A stretch of 64,000 nucleotides of DNA from Amycolatopsis sp. NBC_01488 (GCF_036227105.1 NZ_CP109434.1:5303001-5367000), one strand, 5' to 3'. Counted from the stretch's first letter, positions 1 through 8,673 are shown. Numbers and translations: made by a program. Notes: generated by a model not told the origin, from the sequence alone.

Positions 1-160
1 CCGACAGCTGGTCGGAGTCGTCCTTGCCCATGCCGGCCGACTTGCCGATCAGCAGCCCGTCGGCGGACAGCACGATGGCGTTCTGCGCGCCGACCACGCG
101 GTTGACCACGTCGTCGAGCAGCCAGTTGAGATCGGGTTTGGGGTTCCCGTACTCGTTCAT
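1..160 (-). CDS. Roadblock/LC7 domain protein, conservon type (partial)
   Basis: The first 53 codons are visible; the rest lies beyond the left edge. The N-terminus runs from MNEYGNPKPDLNWLLDD into a strand-helix pattern ending in LSADGLLIGKS, which is typical of the roadblock/LC7 (MglB-like) proteins of actinobacterial conservons. In that family the protein works with a membrane kinase, a DUF742 protein and a small GTPase. The start is the ATG complementary to 158-160, 52 bp after the stop of the kinase gene, so the two are probably co-transcribed. The DUF742 and GTPase partners would be expected further left, outside the window. Confidence 0.85.
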   Translation of the reverse strand, partial: MNEYGNPKPDLNWLLDDVVNRVVGAQNAIVLSADGLLIGKSAGMGKDDSDQLS

Positions 161-212
161 GCGTCAGAGACCTTGACTTTCCTCTGTGGACTTATCGGTG
201 TGCGGTCGCGGG

Positions 213-2630
213 CTACGCATCGTCGGACCCGACCCGGCCCCGGCGCGTGCCCTTGTGGAACGCCGCGAGCGTGCGGGCGGTCCCTTCTCCGGGCGCGACG
301 ACGTCGTCGCTCTCGTCGGGTTCGGTTTCGAGCTGGGCGACGAGGTTCTGCTGGGGCTCGCGCCGGGGGAGCCGGGGCCGGTCGTCGGCCGGCCCGGACG
401 ACGCCGGGGGAGCGGACGGCGGGGCCTGGGCGGGCACCGGCTCGCCGGCCGCCGGCGGTGCGGCGGGGACGGCGGGCAGCGGGTCGGGCGGGGTGAGCGC
501 GCGTGCCGGGTACGGCCTCGGCTTGACGTCTCGCTTCATCGGGATCTGGCCGGTGAACGAGCTGGGCGTGTCCATGGCAGCGAGGGGGCTTTCTGCCTGC
601 GGCGCGGGTGCGCCCACCGGGGCGAGGACCGCGGTGGTCTCCGCCGGGGAGGAACCGGGCTCTTCGGGGACGTTCCCCTGCTGGCCGGCCAGGTGCTGCG
701 TCGGGATGAGCACGGTGGCCCGGAGGCCGCCGTAGCGGGACGGGTCGAACGTGACGGTCATCCCGAGCTTCGCCGCGAGGCGCGCGACCACGAACAGGCC
801 GAGGCTGGAGTCGGCCCGCAGCGCCATCGCGTCGAACTCGGGTGCCTCGGCCATCATCGCGTTCGCCCACTCGCGGACGCCGTCCTTCATGCCGAGCCCC
901 TGGTCCGACACGTCGACGACGATCCCGCGCGCGACCGCGCGGCTGGTCACCTCGACCGGCGACCCGGGCGGCGAGAACGTCGTCGCGTTGTCGACCAGCT
1001 CGGCGACGAGGTGGATCGTGTCGGCCACCGCGGCGCCGACGATCGCGACGTCGGGCACCTGCTCGACCTGGACCCGCGCGTACTGCTCGGTTTCCGAGAC
1101 GGCCGCGCGCAGGACCTCCATCAGCGCCACCGGCTTGCGCCAGCGGCGGCCCGGCTGCTTGCCGCCGAGGATGATCAGGTTCTCGGTGGTGCGGCGGGCG
1201 CGCGCGGCGAGGTGGTCGAGCTGGAACAGCGCGGCCAGCTGGGTCGAGTTGTCCTCGCGGGCTTCCATCTCGTCGAGGATCTGCAGCTGCTGGTGGACCA
1301 GGACCTGGTTGCGGTGCGCGATGCCGAGGAACACGTTGTGCACGCCGCTGCGTGCTTTCGCTTCGCTCGCCGCGGCGTTGACGGCGGTCAGCTGGGCGGT
1401 GTTGAACGCCTCGGCCACCTGGCCGATCTCGTCGCGGCCGTGGTCGAGCTGCGGGAGCTCTTCCTTCAGGTCGACGGGTTCGCCGTTCTTCAGCCGCTCC
1501 ACGATGTTCGGCAGCCGGTTGCGGGCCAGGTCCAGCGAGTCGTTGCGCAGCCGCGCGAGGCGCGTCATCAGGGCGCGGTCGACGAGCGAGCGGGACACCC
1601 GCACCGCGACGATGATCGCCGCCAGCGACGCGAGCAGCGCCAGGATGCTGCCGATGATCACGTTGCGCAGCTGGGCGTCACCGGAGTCGATGGCGGCCGC
1701 GGAAACCTTGTCCGCCTGGGTGATCGCGAGGTCGTTGAGGGACTGCGCGACCTGGTTCGTCGCGGTCAGCCAGTCCGTTTCGGACACCGGCACGGAGTTC
1801 TGCTCGCCGGGCGACCACGGGCCGTGCTTCACGATCCCCTGTTCGGCGGTGGCCAGCTGCTGCCACGCGGCGGTCTTGGTCAGCGTCCGGTACTTGTTGC
1901 GGACGCTCGCGTCGAGGAACGGCTCGATCTGCGCCAGCTGCGTCCGGTAGGTCCCGGACAGCTGCGCGAACTGGGCGAAGTCGTCGGGCGCGAAGGTGCC
2001 GGCCGAGAAGGCCGTCGACACGAGCGACGTCTCGCGTGACATGGCGTCACCGGCGCGGAAGACCGAGGTCGCGGTGATGCCGCCGGTCGCGGCTTCGGCG
2101 TCGGGCACGACGCGGGCCTGGGTGTCGAAGAGGTTGGACGCGGTGTCCATCACGCCGTTGTAGTAGCTGTTGACCTGCGCGCGGTCGATGCTGCGGAAGG
2201 AGATCTGGGAGCGCAGCACGGGCAGCTGGTCGAACTGCGACTTCAGCGCGTTGACCTTGGCCGCGATCTCGTCCGGCGCGTTGGAGATCGTCGCGGCGAA
2301 CGCGTCCTTGAGCGCGCCGAGCTTCTCGTCGGTCGCCTTCTGCTGCACCTGCAGCCGGCCCGGGCCGAGCGCCGGGTCGTCGAGGTACTGCAGCGCGGAC
2401 TGGCGTTCCTTCTGGAACTCGGCCAGCGCGGTGGCGGCGGGGATGGACACCTCGCGCACGGACGCGGCGACCAGCCGGACGTAAACGCCGTTGAAGAGGA
2501 AGTAGGAGGAGACCGCGATCCACAGCACCAGCAGGGTCACGCTGGGAATGAGGACGGTCCTGGTCAGCCTTTTGCGGATCGACTTGTCGTAGGGCTTGTC
2601 CGAGTCGTCCTTGGCGTCTTTGTTCTGCAC
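213..2630 (-). CDS. Conservon-type membrane sensor histidine kinase
   Basis: A protein of 805 residues. A first membrane segment (about 24-48) is followed by a nitrate/nitrite-sensing-like extracytoplasmic domain (about 55-315), a second membrane segment (about 321-345), a HAMP-like linker, and an HATPase domain. The ATPase shows an N-box (ELVDNATTFSPP, near 543), a G1 box (DQGLGM, near 575) and a G2 box (SSLGLFVVARLA, near 608). The classical H-box is replaced by an LDHLAARARR-type helix, as in conservon kinases. The last 150 residues are rich in Pro, Ala and Glu. The GTG start at 2630 follows an AGGAG 13 nt upstream. It heads the operon with the roadblock gene. Its signal and partner are unknown. 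Confidence 0.88.
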   Translation of the reverse strand: MQNKDAKDDSDKPYDKSIRKRLTRTVLIPSVTLLVLWIAVSSYFLFNGVYVRLVAASVREVSIPAATALAEFQKERQSALQYLDDPALGPGRLQVQQKATDEKLGALKDAFAATISNAPDEIAAKVNALKSQFDQLPVLRSQISFRSIDRAQVNSYYNGVMDTASNLFDTQARVVPDAEAATGGITATSVFRAGDAMSRETSLVSTAFSAGTFAPDDFAQFAQLSGTYRTQLAQIEPFLDASVRNKYRTLTKTAAWQQLATAEQGIVKHGPWSPGEQNSVPVSETDWLTATNQVAQSLNDLAITQADKVSAAAIDSGDAQLRNVIIGSILALLASLAAIIVAVRVSRSLVDRALMTRLARLRNDSLDLARNRLPNIVERLKNGEPVDLKEELPQLDHGRDEIGQVAEAFNTAQLTAVNAAASEAKARSGVHNVFLGIAHRNQVLVHQQLQILDEMEAREDNSTQLAALFQLDHLAARARRTTENLIILGGKQPGRRWRKPVALMEVLRAAVSETEQYARVQVEQVPDVAIVGAAVADTIHLVAELVDNATTFSPPGSPVEVTSRAVARGIVVDVSDQGLGMKDGVREWANAMMAEAPEFDAMALRADSSLGLFVVARLAAKLGMTVTFDPSRYGGLRATVLIPTQHLAGQQGNVPEEPGSSPAETTAVLAPVGAPAPQAESPLAAMDTPSSFTGQIPMKRDVKPRPYPARALTPPDPLPAVPAAPPAAGEPVPAQAPPSAPPASSGPADDRPRLPRREPQQNLVAQLETEPDESDDVVAPGEGTARTLAAFHKGTRRGRVGSDDA

Positions 2631-3182
2631 GGCGGTTCACGAACTCCTGAGTGACGGTCGGCGAAAAACGGGGACCCGGACGAGGAAGCGGACACGACGA
2701 TGGGACACAGCTGCCGCCGTCACCCGTCTTCGCCTCACCCTCCGTGTTGCCGCGGAATCGATCAGGGTCCGTTTTTTACCACGAACCACTGCCGGGCGGT
2801 CGTGCTGACCCAGCCTCCGGACGGCGGTCCGCACGGGGGCGAACGGCGTTTACCGACTGCGTTGGGACGACTACTCCCGTTTCCTCTGGTAACAGGCCCG
2901 GAAGGTATTTACGGCGCTTGCACGCTGGGCCGAACGGGTGAAAGTGAATTGGGCCGGCCCGCCGCGCCGCGGCGTTCGCGACGCGGGAAAGAACGGGCAC
3001 GGCGAATGCCTCGGAGTGCCTTCGGGTCGTGGTCGCGGACGACGCTGCGTCACGGCGGGGCGAGAAGACGATCTTCGTCACTGAGGTGCGCGGCAGCCGA
3101 AGCGACTTTACATCTGATGATCTATTGTCAATCTAACTGGACTTCACCTACAGTCATGTAAACCCAGCCAACGGAGGAGGGT
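2631..3182. other. Intergenic region between divergent conservon and alkB genes
   Basis: This 552-bp stretch separates two divergently transcribed genes and should hold both promoters. No open frame in it has protein-like composition or a Shine-Dalgarno sequence. Base composition drops towards AT over about 3105-3165, just before alkB, which fits an alkB promoter/operator. An A-rich run on the minus strand near 2770-2780 may belong to the conservon promoter. Nothing else is recognised. Confidence 0.5.
3107..3162. promoter_or_regulatory. Candidate alkB operator: spaced inverted repeat
   Basis: TTTACAT (3107-3113) and its exact complement ATGTAAA (3156-3162) flank a 42-bp AT-rich stretch directly before the alkB ribosome site (GGAGGAGG, ending at 3180). 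In related actinobacteria, alkB-rubredoxin operons are repressed by the TetR protein encoded downstream. These half-sites could be its targets, but the wide spacing makes this a tentative call. Confidence 0.35.
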
Positions 3183-4583
3183 GTGATGACCGGAGCGACG
3201 ATCCCCGCGGGGTCGACCGAACGGTGGCGCGACCGCAAGCGCTACCTGTGGCTGATCGGCCTGGTGGTGCCGTCCCTGGCGTTCCTCGCCATCGGGCTGC
3301 ACGCGGCCACCGGGTGGGGCGTCTGGTTCTGGATCGGCCCGATCGTCATCCTCGTGGTCGTCCCGCTCATCGACCTGCTCGCCGGCCTCGACCGCGCCAA
3401 CCCGCCGGACGACGTCATCGAACGGCTGGAGAACGACCGCTACTACCGCTGGATCACCTTCGCGTTCCTGCCCGTGCAGTACCTCGGTTTCGCCGCTGCG
3501 TTCTGGCTGATCGCCCGCGGCGACCTGACCGTCGCCGACAAGATCGGGCTGGCGACCTCCATCGGCTGCATCGGCGGGATCGGCATCAACACGGCGCACG
3601 AGCTGGGGCACAAGAAGGAGAGCCACGAGCGCTGGCTGTCGAAGATCGCGCTGGCGCAGAGCTGCTACGGCCACTTCTACATCGAGCACAACCGCGGCCA
3701 CCACGTCCGCGTGGCGACGCCGGAGGATCCGGCGAGCAGCCGCGTCGGCGAAAGCTTTTACCGCTTCTGGCCGCGCACGGTCTTCGGCTCGCTGAAGTCG
3801 GCGTGGCGCCTGGAGCGCAAGCGCTACGCCCGCCGGGGCAAGCACCCCTACCGTCTCGGCAACGACGTCCTCAACGCCTGGCTGATGTCGGCGGTCCTCT
3901 GGGCCGCGATGGTCGCCTGGCTCGGCGCCGGCGTCCTGCCCTACCTCGTGATCCAGGCCGTCGTCGGGTTCTCGCTGCTGGAGGTCGTCAACTACATGGA
4001 GCACTACGGCATGCTGCGGCAGCGCGTCGGCGCGCCCGGGAAGCGCCGCTACGAGCGGGTGGATCCCAGCCACAGCTGGAACTCCAACAACATCGCCACC
4101 AACGTCCTGCTCTACCACCTGCAGCGGCACAGCGACCACCACGCCAACCCGACGCGGCGCTACCAGACGCTGCGCGACTTCGCCGAGTCGCCGGTGCTGC
4201 CCACCGGGTACGCGGGGATGATCGTGCTCGCGCTCGTCCCGCCGGTGTGGCGCCGGGTGATGGACCCGCGGGTGCTCAACCACTTCGACGGCGACCTCTC
4301 CCGGGCCAACATCCAGCCTTCGCAGCGCGAGAAAGTCCTTGCCCGGTACGGAACCCGCGTCACGGCGGCCGCGGCGGCCGATGTCGCCGACACCCACGGC
4401 GACGCCACCGAGGGCGGCAGGTGCCCGGGCTGCGGCTACGTCTACGACGAGCAGCTCGGCGACCCGCGCGAGGGCTTCCCGGCCGGCACGCCGTGGGCGG
4501 CGATCCCGGACTCGTGGTGCTGCCCGGACTGCGGCGTGCGCGAGAAGGTCGACTTCGTCGCGCCGGGCCGGGTGGGTGCGTGA
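3183..4583 (+). CDS. alkB: Alkane 1-monooxygenase fused to rubredoxin
   Basis: Integral-membrane non-haem di-iron alkane hydroxylase that oxidises n-alkanes to 1-alkanols using electrons from rubredoxin. The 466 residues contain several membrane helices and the four histidine motifs: HELGHKK (near 139), EHNRGHH (near 168), NYMEHYG (near 269) and LQRHSDHH (near 313). A complete rubredoxin follows at the C-terminus, with CPGCGYVYD (near 413) and CCPDCG (near 446). Such AlkB-rubredoxin fusions are known from actinobacteria like Dietzia. GTG 3183 and ATG 3186 are both possible starts; the strong GGAGGAGG favours the ATG. The stop overlaps the ferredoxin start, so translation is coupled. Confidence 0.95.
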   Translation: MMTGATIPAGSTERWRDRKRYLWLIGLVVPSLAFLAIGLHAATGWGVWFWIGPIVILVVVPLIDLLAGLDRANPPDDVIERLENDRYYRWITFAFLPVQYLGFAAAFWLIARGDLTVADKIGLATSIGCIGGIGINTAHELGHKKESHERWLSKIALAQSCYGHFYIEHNRGHHVRVATPEDPASSRVGESFYRFWPRTVFGSLKSAWRLERKRYARRGKHPYRLGNDVLNAWLMSAVLWAAMVAWLGAGVLPYLVIQAVVGFSLLEVVNYMEHYGMLRQRVGAPGKRRYERVDPSHSWNSNNIATNVLLYHLQRHSDHHANPTRRYQTLRDFAESPVLPTGYAGMIVLALVPPVWRRVMDPRVLNHFDGDLSRANIQPSQREKVLARYGTRVTAAAAADVADTHGDATEGGRCPGCGYVYDEQLGDPREGFPAGTPWAAIPDSWCCPDCGVREKVDFVAPGRVGA

Positions 4584-4771
4584 TGCGGATCGAAGCGGAC
4601 CGCGGCAAGTGCGCCGGCCTGGGCATGTGCGAGGCGATGGCGCCGGACTTCTTCGAGGTGGGCGAGGACGGCACGGTCGTGGTGCTCGCCGAGCGCCCCG
4701 GCGAGGAGCACCGGACCGACGTCGCCGCGGCGGTCGGCTCCTGTCCCGTGCTCGCCCTGAAGTTGACATGA
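4583..4771 (+). CDS. Small 3Fe-4S-type ferredoxin
   Basis: A 62-residue ferredoxin. Cys10, Cys16 and Cys54-Pro form the C-x5-C...C-P arrangement of single-cluster 3Fe-4S ferredoxins that usually feed monooxygenases or P450s. Its ATG overlaps the TGA of alkB (TGATG), and its TGA overlaps the ATG of the next reading frame. It therefore sits in one translation-coupled chain with the alkane hydroxylase and the reductase remnant. The expected role is electron transfer to AlkB or its rubredoxin domain. Its own reductase appears to be broken here. Confidence 0.85.
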   Translation: MRIEADRGKCAGLGMCEAMAPDFFEVGEDGTVVVLAERPGEEHRTDVAAAVGSCPVLALKLT

Positions 4772-5131
4772 CCTTCGTCGTCGTCGGCGCCTCGCTGGCC
4801 GGGCTGCGCGGTGGAGTCCGCGCGCCGCACCGGGTACCGCGGCCGGATCGTGCTCGTCGGCGCCGAGGCGCATCTGCCCTACGACCGGCCGCCGCTGTCG
4901 AAGGCGTTCCCGGCCACCGGCTGGCTCGAGGGCAGCGGCTTGACGCTGCACGAGCGCGGTGTCGTGTGCGACGCGACGCTGTGCGCCGGACCGCCGGGCG
5001 TCTACGCGGCGGGCGACCGGATCGTCGGCGCGCTCACCGTCGACCGCCCGCGCGAGATCATGAAGTACCGCCGTCGCATCGCGACGCGGGCCTCGTGGTC
5101 CGAAGCGCTGGCCTTCGCGGGCGCGGCCTAG
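4768..5131 (+). pseudogene. Decayed ferredoxin/rubredoxin reductase
   Basis: The start is an FAD-binding N-terminus (VVVGASLAGLR) of a ferredoxin-NAD reductase. Near 4805 the frame breaks: the expected continuation (VESARRTGY, then IVLVGAE, PYDRPPLSK) is found in the +1-shifted frame, consistent with loss of a GC dinucleotide. Further on, segments that are far apart in the intact family lie together (YDRPPLSKAF, a fragment ending GVVCD, then GVYAAGDR). Internal deletions must therefore have removed most of the FAD/NAD domains: about 120 codons remain of the usual roughly 400. The ATG overlaps the ferredoxin stop. A functional product is very unlikely. Confidence 0.85.
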
Positions 5132-5132
5132 A

Positions 5133-5759
5133 ATGGCGATCATGAGCGCCGCACTCCCGGCCCCCCTCGCCGGGGGCCAGCACCGGCGGCCGATCATCAC
5201 CGCGGCGATCGAGCTGACCGCGCGGTCCGGCTGGCAGGCGGTCACGATGGCCCGGCTGGCCGAGGTCGTCGGCGTGAGCCGCCAGACCGTCTACAACGAG
5301 ATCGGCTCCAAGGCCGCGCTGGCCGAGGCGATGGTCGCGCACGAGCTCGACCGGTTCCTCACCGTCGTCGGCGCCGCCTTCGACCGGCACGGCGACGACC
5401 TGGTCGAGGCGATCCACGACGCCGTCCGGGCGGTCCTCGAGCTGGCCGACGACAACACCCTGCTGCGCGCGATCGCCTCCGCCACGCACGGCACCGCCCC
5501 CGAACTGCTTCCGCTGCTGACGACCGGGGCGGGCACGCTGCTGGCGCAGGCGAAGACGATGCTCGCCGCGCGCGTGGCGGCCTACCGCCCGCCGCTCACC
5601 GAAGAGCAGGTCGCCGTCGTGATCGACCTCGTCGTGCGGGCCGTCCTCAGCCACGTCATGCAGCCGTCGGACACCCCGGCCCGCACCGCGGACGCGCTGG
5701 CGTGGGTCGCGGCCCGCGTCCTCGGCGTGGCCGCGACCCCGCCGCTGCGGCACCGCTGA
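5133..5759 (+). CDS. TetR-family regulator, probable alkane-operon repressor
   Basis: A 208-residue TetR protein with an N-terminal helix-turn-helix (VTMARLAEVVGVSRQTVYNEIGSK, about residues 36-59) and an all-helical ligand-binding C-terminal half. It lies in the same direction directly after the alkB-ferredoxin-reductase chain. Dietzia and Rhodococcus encode a TetR autoregulator of alkB-rubredoxin genes in this position, so the same role is inferred. ATG 5133 and ATG 5142 are both possible starts and neither has a clear ribosome site. The gene ends one base before the convergent dehalogenase gene. Confidence 0.82.
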   Translation: MAIMSAALPAPLAGGQHRRPIITAAIELTARSGWQAVTMARLAEVVGVSRQTVYNEIGSKAALAEAMVAHELDRFLTVVGAAFDRHGDDLVEAIHDAVRAVLELADDNTLLRAIASATHGTAPELLPLLTTGAGTLLAQAKTMLAARVAAYRPPLTEEQVAVVIDLVVRAVLSHVMQPSDTPARTADALAWVAARVLGVAATPPLRHR

Positions 5760-5760
5760 C

Positions 5761-6588
5761 TCACCGGAGGCCGTGCCGGTCCAGCCACGCCGAGATCTCG
5801 GCGGCGATCTCCTTCGGCCGGTCTTCCTGGGCGTGGTGCCCGGCCTCCCCGCAGGCGACGACGTCGAGCGCGGCGATGTTCTCTTCGCACCACTGAGCCG
5901 TTTTCTCCCCGATGAGCAGCGTGGGGGATCCTTCGAACGTCATGAGCAGCTTCGGCGTTCCGGTGCTGGTCTTCAGCCACTCGTCGTAGGCCTCGATGCG
6001 CGGGATCAGCTCGGCCGGTTCGCCGCCGAGCGGCAGCTGCCGCGCCCACGCGAGCACCGGCCGGCGGCTCTCGGGCGTGGGGAACGGCGCGAGGTACGGC
6101 TCGAGATCCGCCACCGGCGTGCGCACGCCGCCGGTGAACGCCTGCCGGACGAACAGATCCTGCTCCAGCACCATTTCCTCGCCGACGCCGGGGGTGCGGA
6201 TCTTCCGCGTGCGTTCGGCCGCCTGCGGCGAGACTTCCGCCCAGTCGATCGGCTTCACGATGGTCTCGAAGAACGCCACCCCGCGCACGCGGTCCGGGTG
6301 CCGGGCGGCGTGGTCGAACGCGAGCGCGCCGCCCCAGTCGTGCCCGACGAGGACGACGTCGTCCAGGCCGAGCGCGTCGAACCAGGCGTCGAGGTAGCGG
6401 GCGTGGTCGGCGAAGGAGTACTCGATGTCGGGCTTGGCGGAGCGGCCCATCCCGATGAGGTCGGGGGCCAGCAGGCGGCCGCCGCCGACGTGGGGGAGGA
6501 CGTTCCGCCAGCCGTACGACGACCCCGGGTTGCCGTGCAGGAAGACGATCGGGGTGCCGGAGCCGGATTCTTCGAAGTGCAGGGTCAT
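5761..6588 (-). CDS. Haloalkane dehalogenase, DhaA/LinB (HLD-II) type
   Basis: A 275-residue alpha/beta hydrolase that should hydrolyse carbon-halogen bonds of haloalkanes to alcohol plus halide. The full catalytic set of subfamily II is visible: nucleophile Asp84 in GHDWGG, halide-binding Trp85, Asn20 in HGNPGSS, catalytic acid Glu108 in FFETIVKPIDW, and His251 in GHHAQED. These motifs separate it from epoxide hydrolases and ordinary esterases. It lies tail to tail with the alkane-type TetR gene and 11 bp after a MarR gene on its own strand. Control by that MarR is likely. Confidence 0.9.
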   Translation of the reverse strand: MTLHFEESGSGTPIVFLHGNPGSSYGWRNVLPHVGGGRLLAPDLIGMGRSAKPDIEYSFADHARYLDAWFDALGLDDVVLVGHDWGGALAFDHAARHPDRVRGVAFFETIVKPIDWAEVSPQAAERTRKIRTPGVGEEMVLEQDLFVRQAFTGGVRTPVADLEPYLAPFPTPESRRPVLAWARQLPLGGEPAELIPRIEAYDEWLKTSTGTPKLLMTFEGSPTLLIGEKTAQWCEENIAALDVVACGEAGHHAQEDRPKEIAAEISAWLDRHGLR

Positions 6589-6599
6589 GGCTGGTCCCT

Positions 6600-7037
6600 T
6601 CAGAGATCCCATGGGGTGTCGAGGAGGAGGGTGAGCTCGCGGGTCAGGGCCGCGGTGCGATCGCCGTCCCGGCCGCCGAGCGGCGCGAGGAGCCGGTCGA
6701 GCAGCTCGGCCACGGTCGCGATCGCCGGCTCGACGACCTCGCGGCCGCGGGCGGTGAGGGCCAGCCGGATCGTGCGGGTGTCGCCGGGGTCGCGGGTGCG
6801 TTCGACGAGCCCGTCGGCGTCGAGCGTGCGGGCGAGCTTCGAGACGTAGAGGGCTTCCAGTCCGGTGTGGTCGGCCAGCTCCCGCTGGCTCGGGGTCGCG
6901 CCGGCGCGTTCCAGGCCGAAGAGCGAGGCCAGGAAGACGTACTGGGCGTGCGTCAGGCCCACCGGGGCCAGGGCCCGGTCCACCGCAACCCGCCACTTCA
7001 TGGACAGTCGCCAGACGAGGTGTCCCGGAGTGCTCAT
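6600..7037 (-). CDS. MarR-family regulator
   Basis: A 145-residue MarR-type winged-helix protein. The DNA-binding core runs from PSQRELADHTGLEALYVSKL to a wing containing RDPGDTRTIRLALT, flanked by helices that form the dimer. It is followed after 11 bp by the dehalogenase gene on the same strand. The sequence in front of its ATG carries a duplicated site at 7048-7076, which suggests autoregulation and control of the dehalogenase. The inducer cannot be read from the sequence. Confidence 0.85.
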   Translation of the reverse strand: MSTPGHLVWRLSMKWRVAVDRALAPVGLTHAQYVFLASLFGLERAGATPSQRELADHTGLEALYVSKLARTLDADGLVERTRDPGDTRTIRLALTARGREVVEPAIATVAELLDRLLAPLGGRDGDRTAALTRELTLLLDTPWDL

Positions 7038-7047
7038 GCCAGATACT

Positions 7048-7076
7048 GTACATGGCTACTAAGTACATGGCTACTA
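7048..7076. promoter_or_regulatory. Duplicated candidate MarR operator
   Basis: GTACATGGCTACTA occurs twice in direct orientation (7048-7061 and 7063-7076), one base apart. Each copy carries short inverted ends (GTA/TAC, extended to AGTA/TACT in the second). It ends 11 bp upstream of the marR start codon on the opposite strand and so overlaps that promoter. MarR proteins typically bind such short imperfect palindromes. Confidence 0.55.
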
Positions 7077-7099
7077 TCAGACGGCAAGCGGTCGACTGC

Positions 7100-8305
7100 T
7101 CAGCCGGCCAGTTCGCGGATGCGGTCCATGGCCGCCCGGACCTCGGCGAAGCCGGTGGTCAGCGGGCTCAGCCCGACGCGGATGCCGTCGGGACGGCGGA
7201 AGTCGATCAGCACGCCGTTTTCGATGAGCACCCGGGAAAGCCGCTCGGCGTCCGGGTGCCGGAGGGTGACGTGCCCGCCGCGGCGGGCGTCGTCGCGCGG
7301 CGAAGCCACCGTGAAGCCGAGCGGGACGAGCCACGCGTCGGCGAGGTCGAGCACCCAGCGGCCCAGCGCGACGGCCTTGGCCCGCACGCGCTCGATCCCG
7401 GCTTCGGCCAGCAGCGCGACGCCTTCCTGGACGCCCACCATGCCGAGCACCGGCGGAGTGCCGGACAGCGCGCGGCGGATACCGGGCGCGGGCACGTACT
7501 TCGCGGCCATGCCGAACGTGTCGGCCGCGCCCATCCAGCCGGTGATCGGCTGGCCGAACGCCGCGTGGTGGCGCGCATTGACGTAGAGGAACGCGGGCGC
7601 GCCGGGCCCCGCGTTGAGGAACTTGTACGTGCAGCCGACGGCGAAGTCGGCGCCGTCGGCGTCCAGTGAGACCGGGATCGAGCCGACGCTGTGGCAGAGG
7701 TCCCAGACGACGAGACCGCCGCGGTCGTGCACCAGCCGCGTGATCCCGGCCAGGTCGGCGATCGCGGCGGAGCGGTAGTCCACATGGGACAGGACGACCG
7801 CCGCGGTTCGCGGGCCGGTGACCGCCGCGACGTCGTCGGCGTGGACGTCCGGGCTTTCGATCCACCGGACCGTCAGGCCGAGTTCGGCGGCGACGCTCTC
7901 GACGAGGAACCGGTCGGTGGGGAAGTTCCCGGTGTCGGTGACGATCTCGTCGCGACCCGGGCGCAGCGCGACGGCCGCCCGGAGCACCTTGTACAGGCAC
8001 ACGGACGTCGAGTCGGCGACGATGGTCTGCCCGGGCGCGGCACCGAGCGCGACGCGGCCCAGCTCGTCCCCGATCCGTTCGGGCAGCTCGAGCCAGCGCT
8101 CTTCCCACGACCGGATCAGCCGCGCGCCCCATTCGTCGCCGACGACCTGCCGGAGGCGTTCGGCGGTGGCGCGCAGCGGACGGCCCAGCGAGTTCCCGTC
8201 GAGGTACGCGACGACCCCGGGGTCGGTGATCGGGACGAAACGATCCCGGAACGCGGCCAGCTCGTCTTCGGCGTCGAGGCGCTCGGCTTCCGCGCGCGTG
8301 GTCAG
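7100..8305 (-). CDS. kynU: Kynureninase
   Basis: PLP-dependent hydrolysis of kynurenine to anthranilate and alanine in tryptophan degradation. The 401 residues show the family features: YLDGNSLGRP near the N-terminus, SHVDYRSA, WDLCHSVGSIP, and the PLP lysine in GCTYKFLNAGPG (about residue 227). No ATG or GTG gives a full-length product. The best start is CTG at 8305, preceded by AAGGAG at good spacing and overlapping the TGA of the upstream DUF5997 gene. No kynurenine formamidase or tryptophan dioxygenase is in the window, so the pathway context is incomplete here. Confidence 0.9.
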   Translation of the reverse strand: MTTRAEAERLDAEDELAAFRDRFVPITDPGVVAYLDGNSLGRPLRATAERLRQVVGDEWGARLIRSWEERWLELPERIGDELGRVALGAAPGQTIVADSTSVCLYKVLRAAVALRPGRDEIVTDTGNFPTDRFLVESVAAELGLTVRWIESPDVHADDVAAVTGPRTAAVVLSHVDYRSAAIADLAGITRLVHDRGGLVVWDLCHSVGSIPVSLDADGADFAVGCTYKFLNAGPGAPAFLYVNARHHAAFGQPITGWMGAADTFGMAAKYVPAPGIRRALSGTPPVLGMVGVQEGVALLAEAGIERVRAKAVALGRWVLDLADAWLVPLGFTVASPRDDARRGGHVTLRHPDAERLSRVLIENGVLIDFRRPDGIRVGLSPLTTGFAEVRAAMDRIRELAG

Positions 8306-8673
8306 CGGTCCTTCTCCTTGCCCCGCACGGTTTCCTTGCGCACCTCGGCCTGGGTGGCGCGCTCGCGCACCAGCCAGTCGGGGTTCTCGGTCTTGATGGC
8401 GTCGATCTGCTCGGTGGTGAGCGCCTCGGTGATCCCGCCGCGGGTGAGGCCGCCGATGGAGACGCCCAGCTTCGCCGCGACGACCGGCCGCGGGTGCGGG
8501 CCGGTGCGGCGCAGCTCGCGCAGCCACTCCGGCGGTTCGGCCTGCAGCGCGTTCAGCTCGTCGCGCGAGACGACGCCCTCCTGGAACTCCGGGGGCGTGG
8601 CTTCGAGGTACACACCCAGCTTCTTCGCCGCGGTCGCGGGCTTCATCGTCTGGGCGGTCTTGTGCGACGTCAT
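8302..8673 (-). CDS. DUF5997-type protein with HTH-like segment
   Basis: A 123-residue conserved actinobacterial protein that I assign to DUF5997 from its PPEFQEGVVSRDELNALQ and IKTENPDWLV segments. The stretch RPVVAAKLGVSIGGLTR (residues 62-78) looks like a helix-turn-helix, and a second AAKKLG motif occurs near 15-20. The C-terminus is strongly basic. It overlaps kynU by 4 bp and is divergent, 42 bp apart, from a LysR effector-domain gene that lacks its own HTH. A DNA-binding partnership with that protein is my inference. An alternative start is Met11. Confidence 0.7.
   Translation of the reverse strand: MTSHKTAQTMKPATAAKKLGVYLEATPPEFQEGVVSRDELNALQAEPPEWLRELRRTGPHPRPVVAAKLGVSIGGLTRGGITEALTTEQIDAIKTENPDWLVRERATQAEVRKETVRGKEKDR

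Noticed and set aside
186..2039. Long plus-strand frame of 617 codons antisense to the sensor kinase
   Set aside because: Arg/Gly/His-rich shadow frame typical of very high GC DNA; the minus strand encodes a complete kinase.
2700..3161. 153-codon frame in the conservon-alkB gap
   Set aside because: No ribosome site, Arg/Pro-rich unstructured composition, and it runs through the probable alkB promoter.
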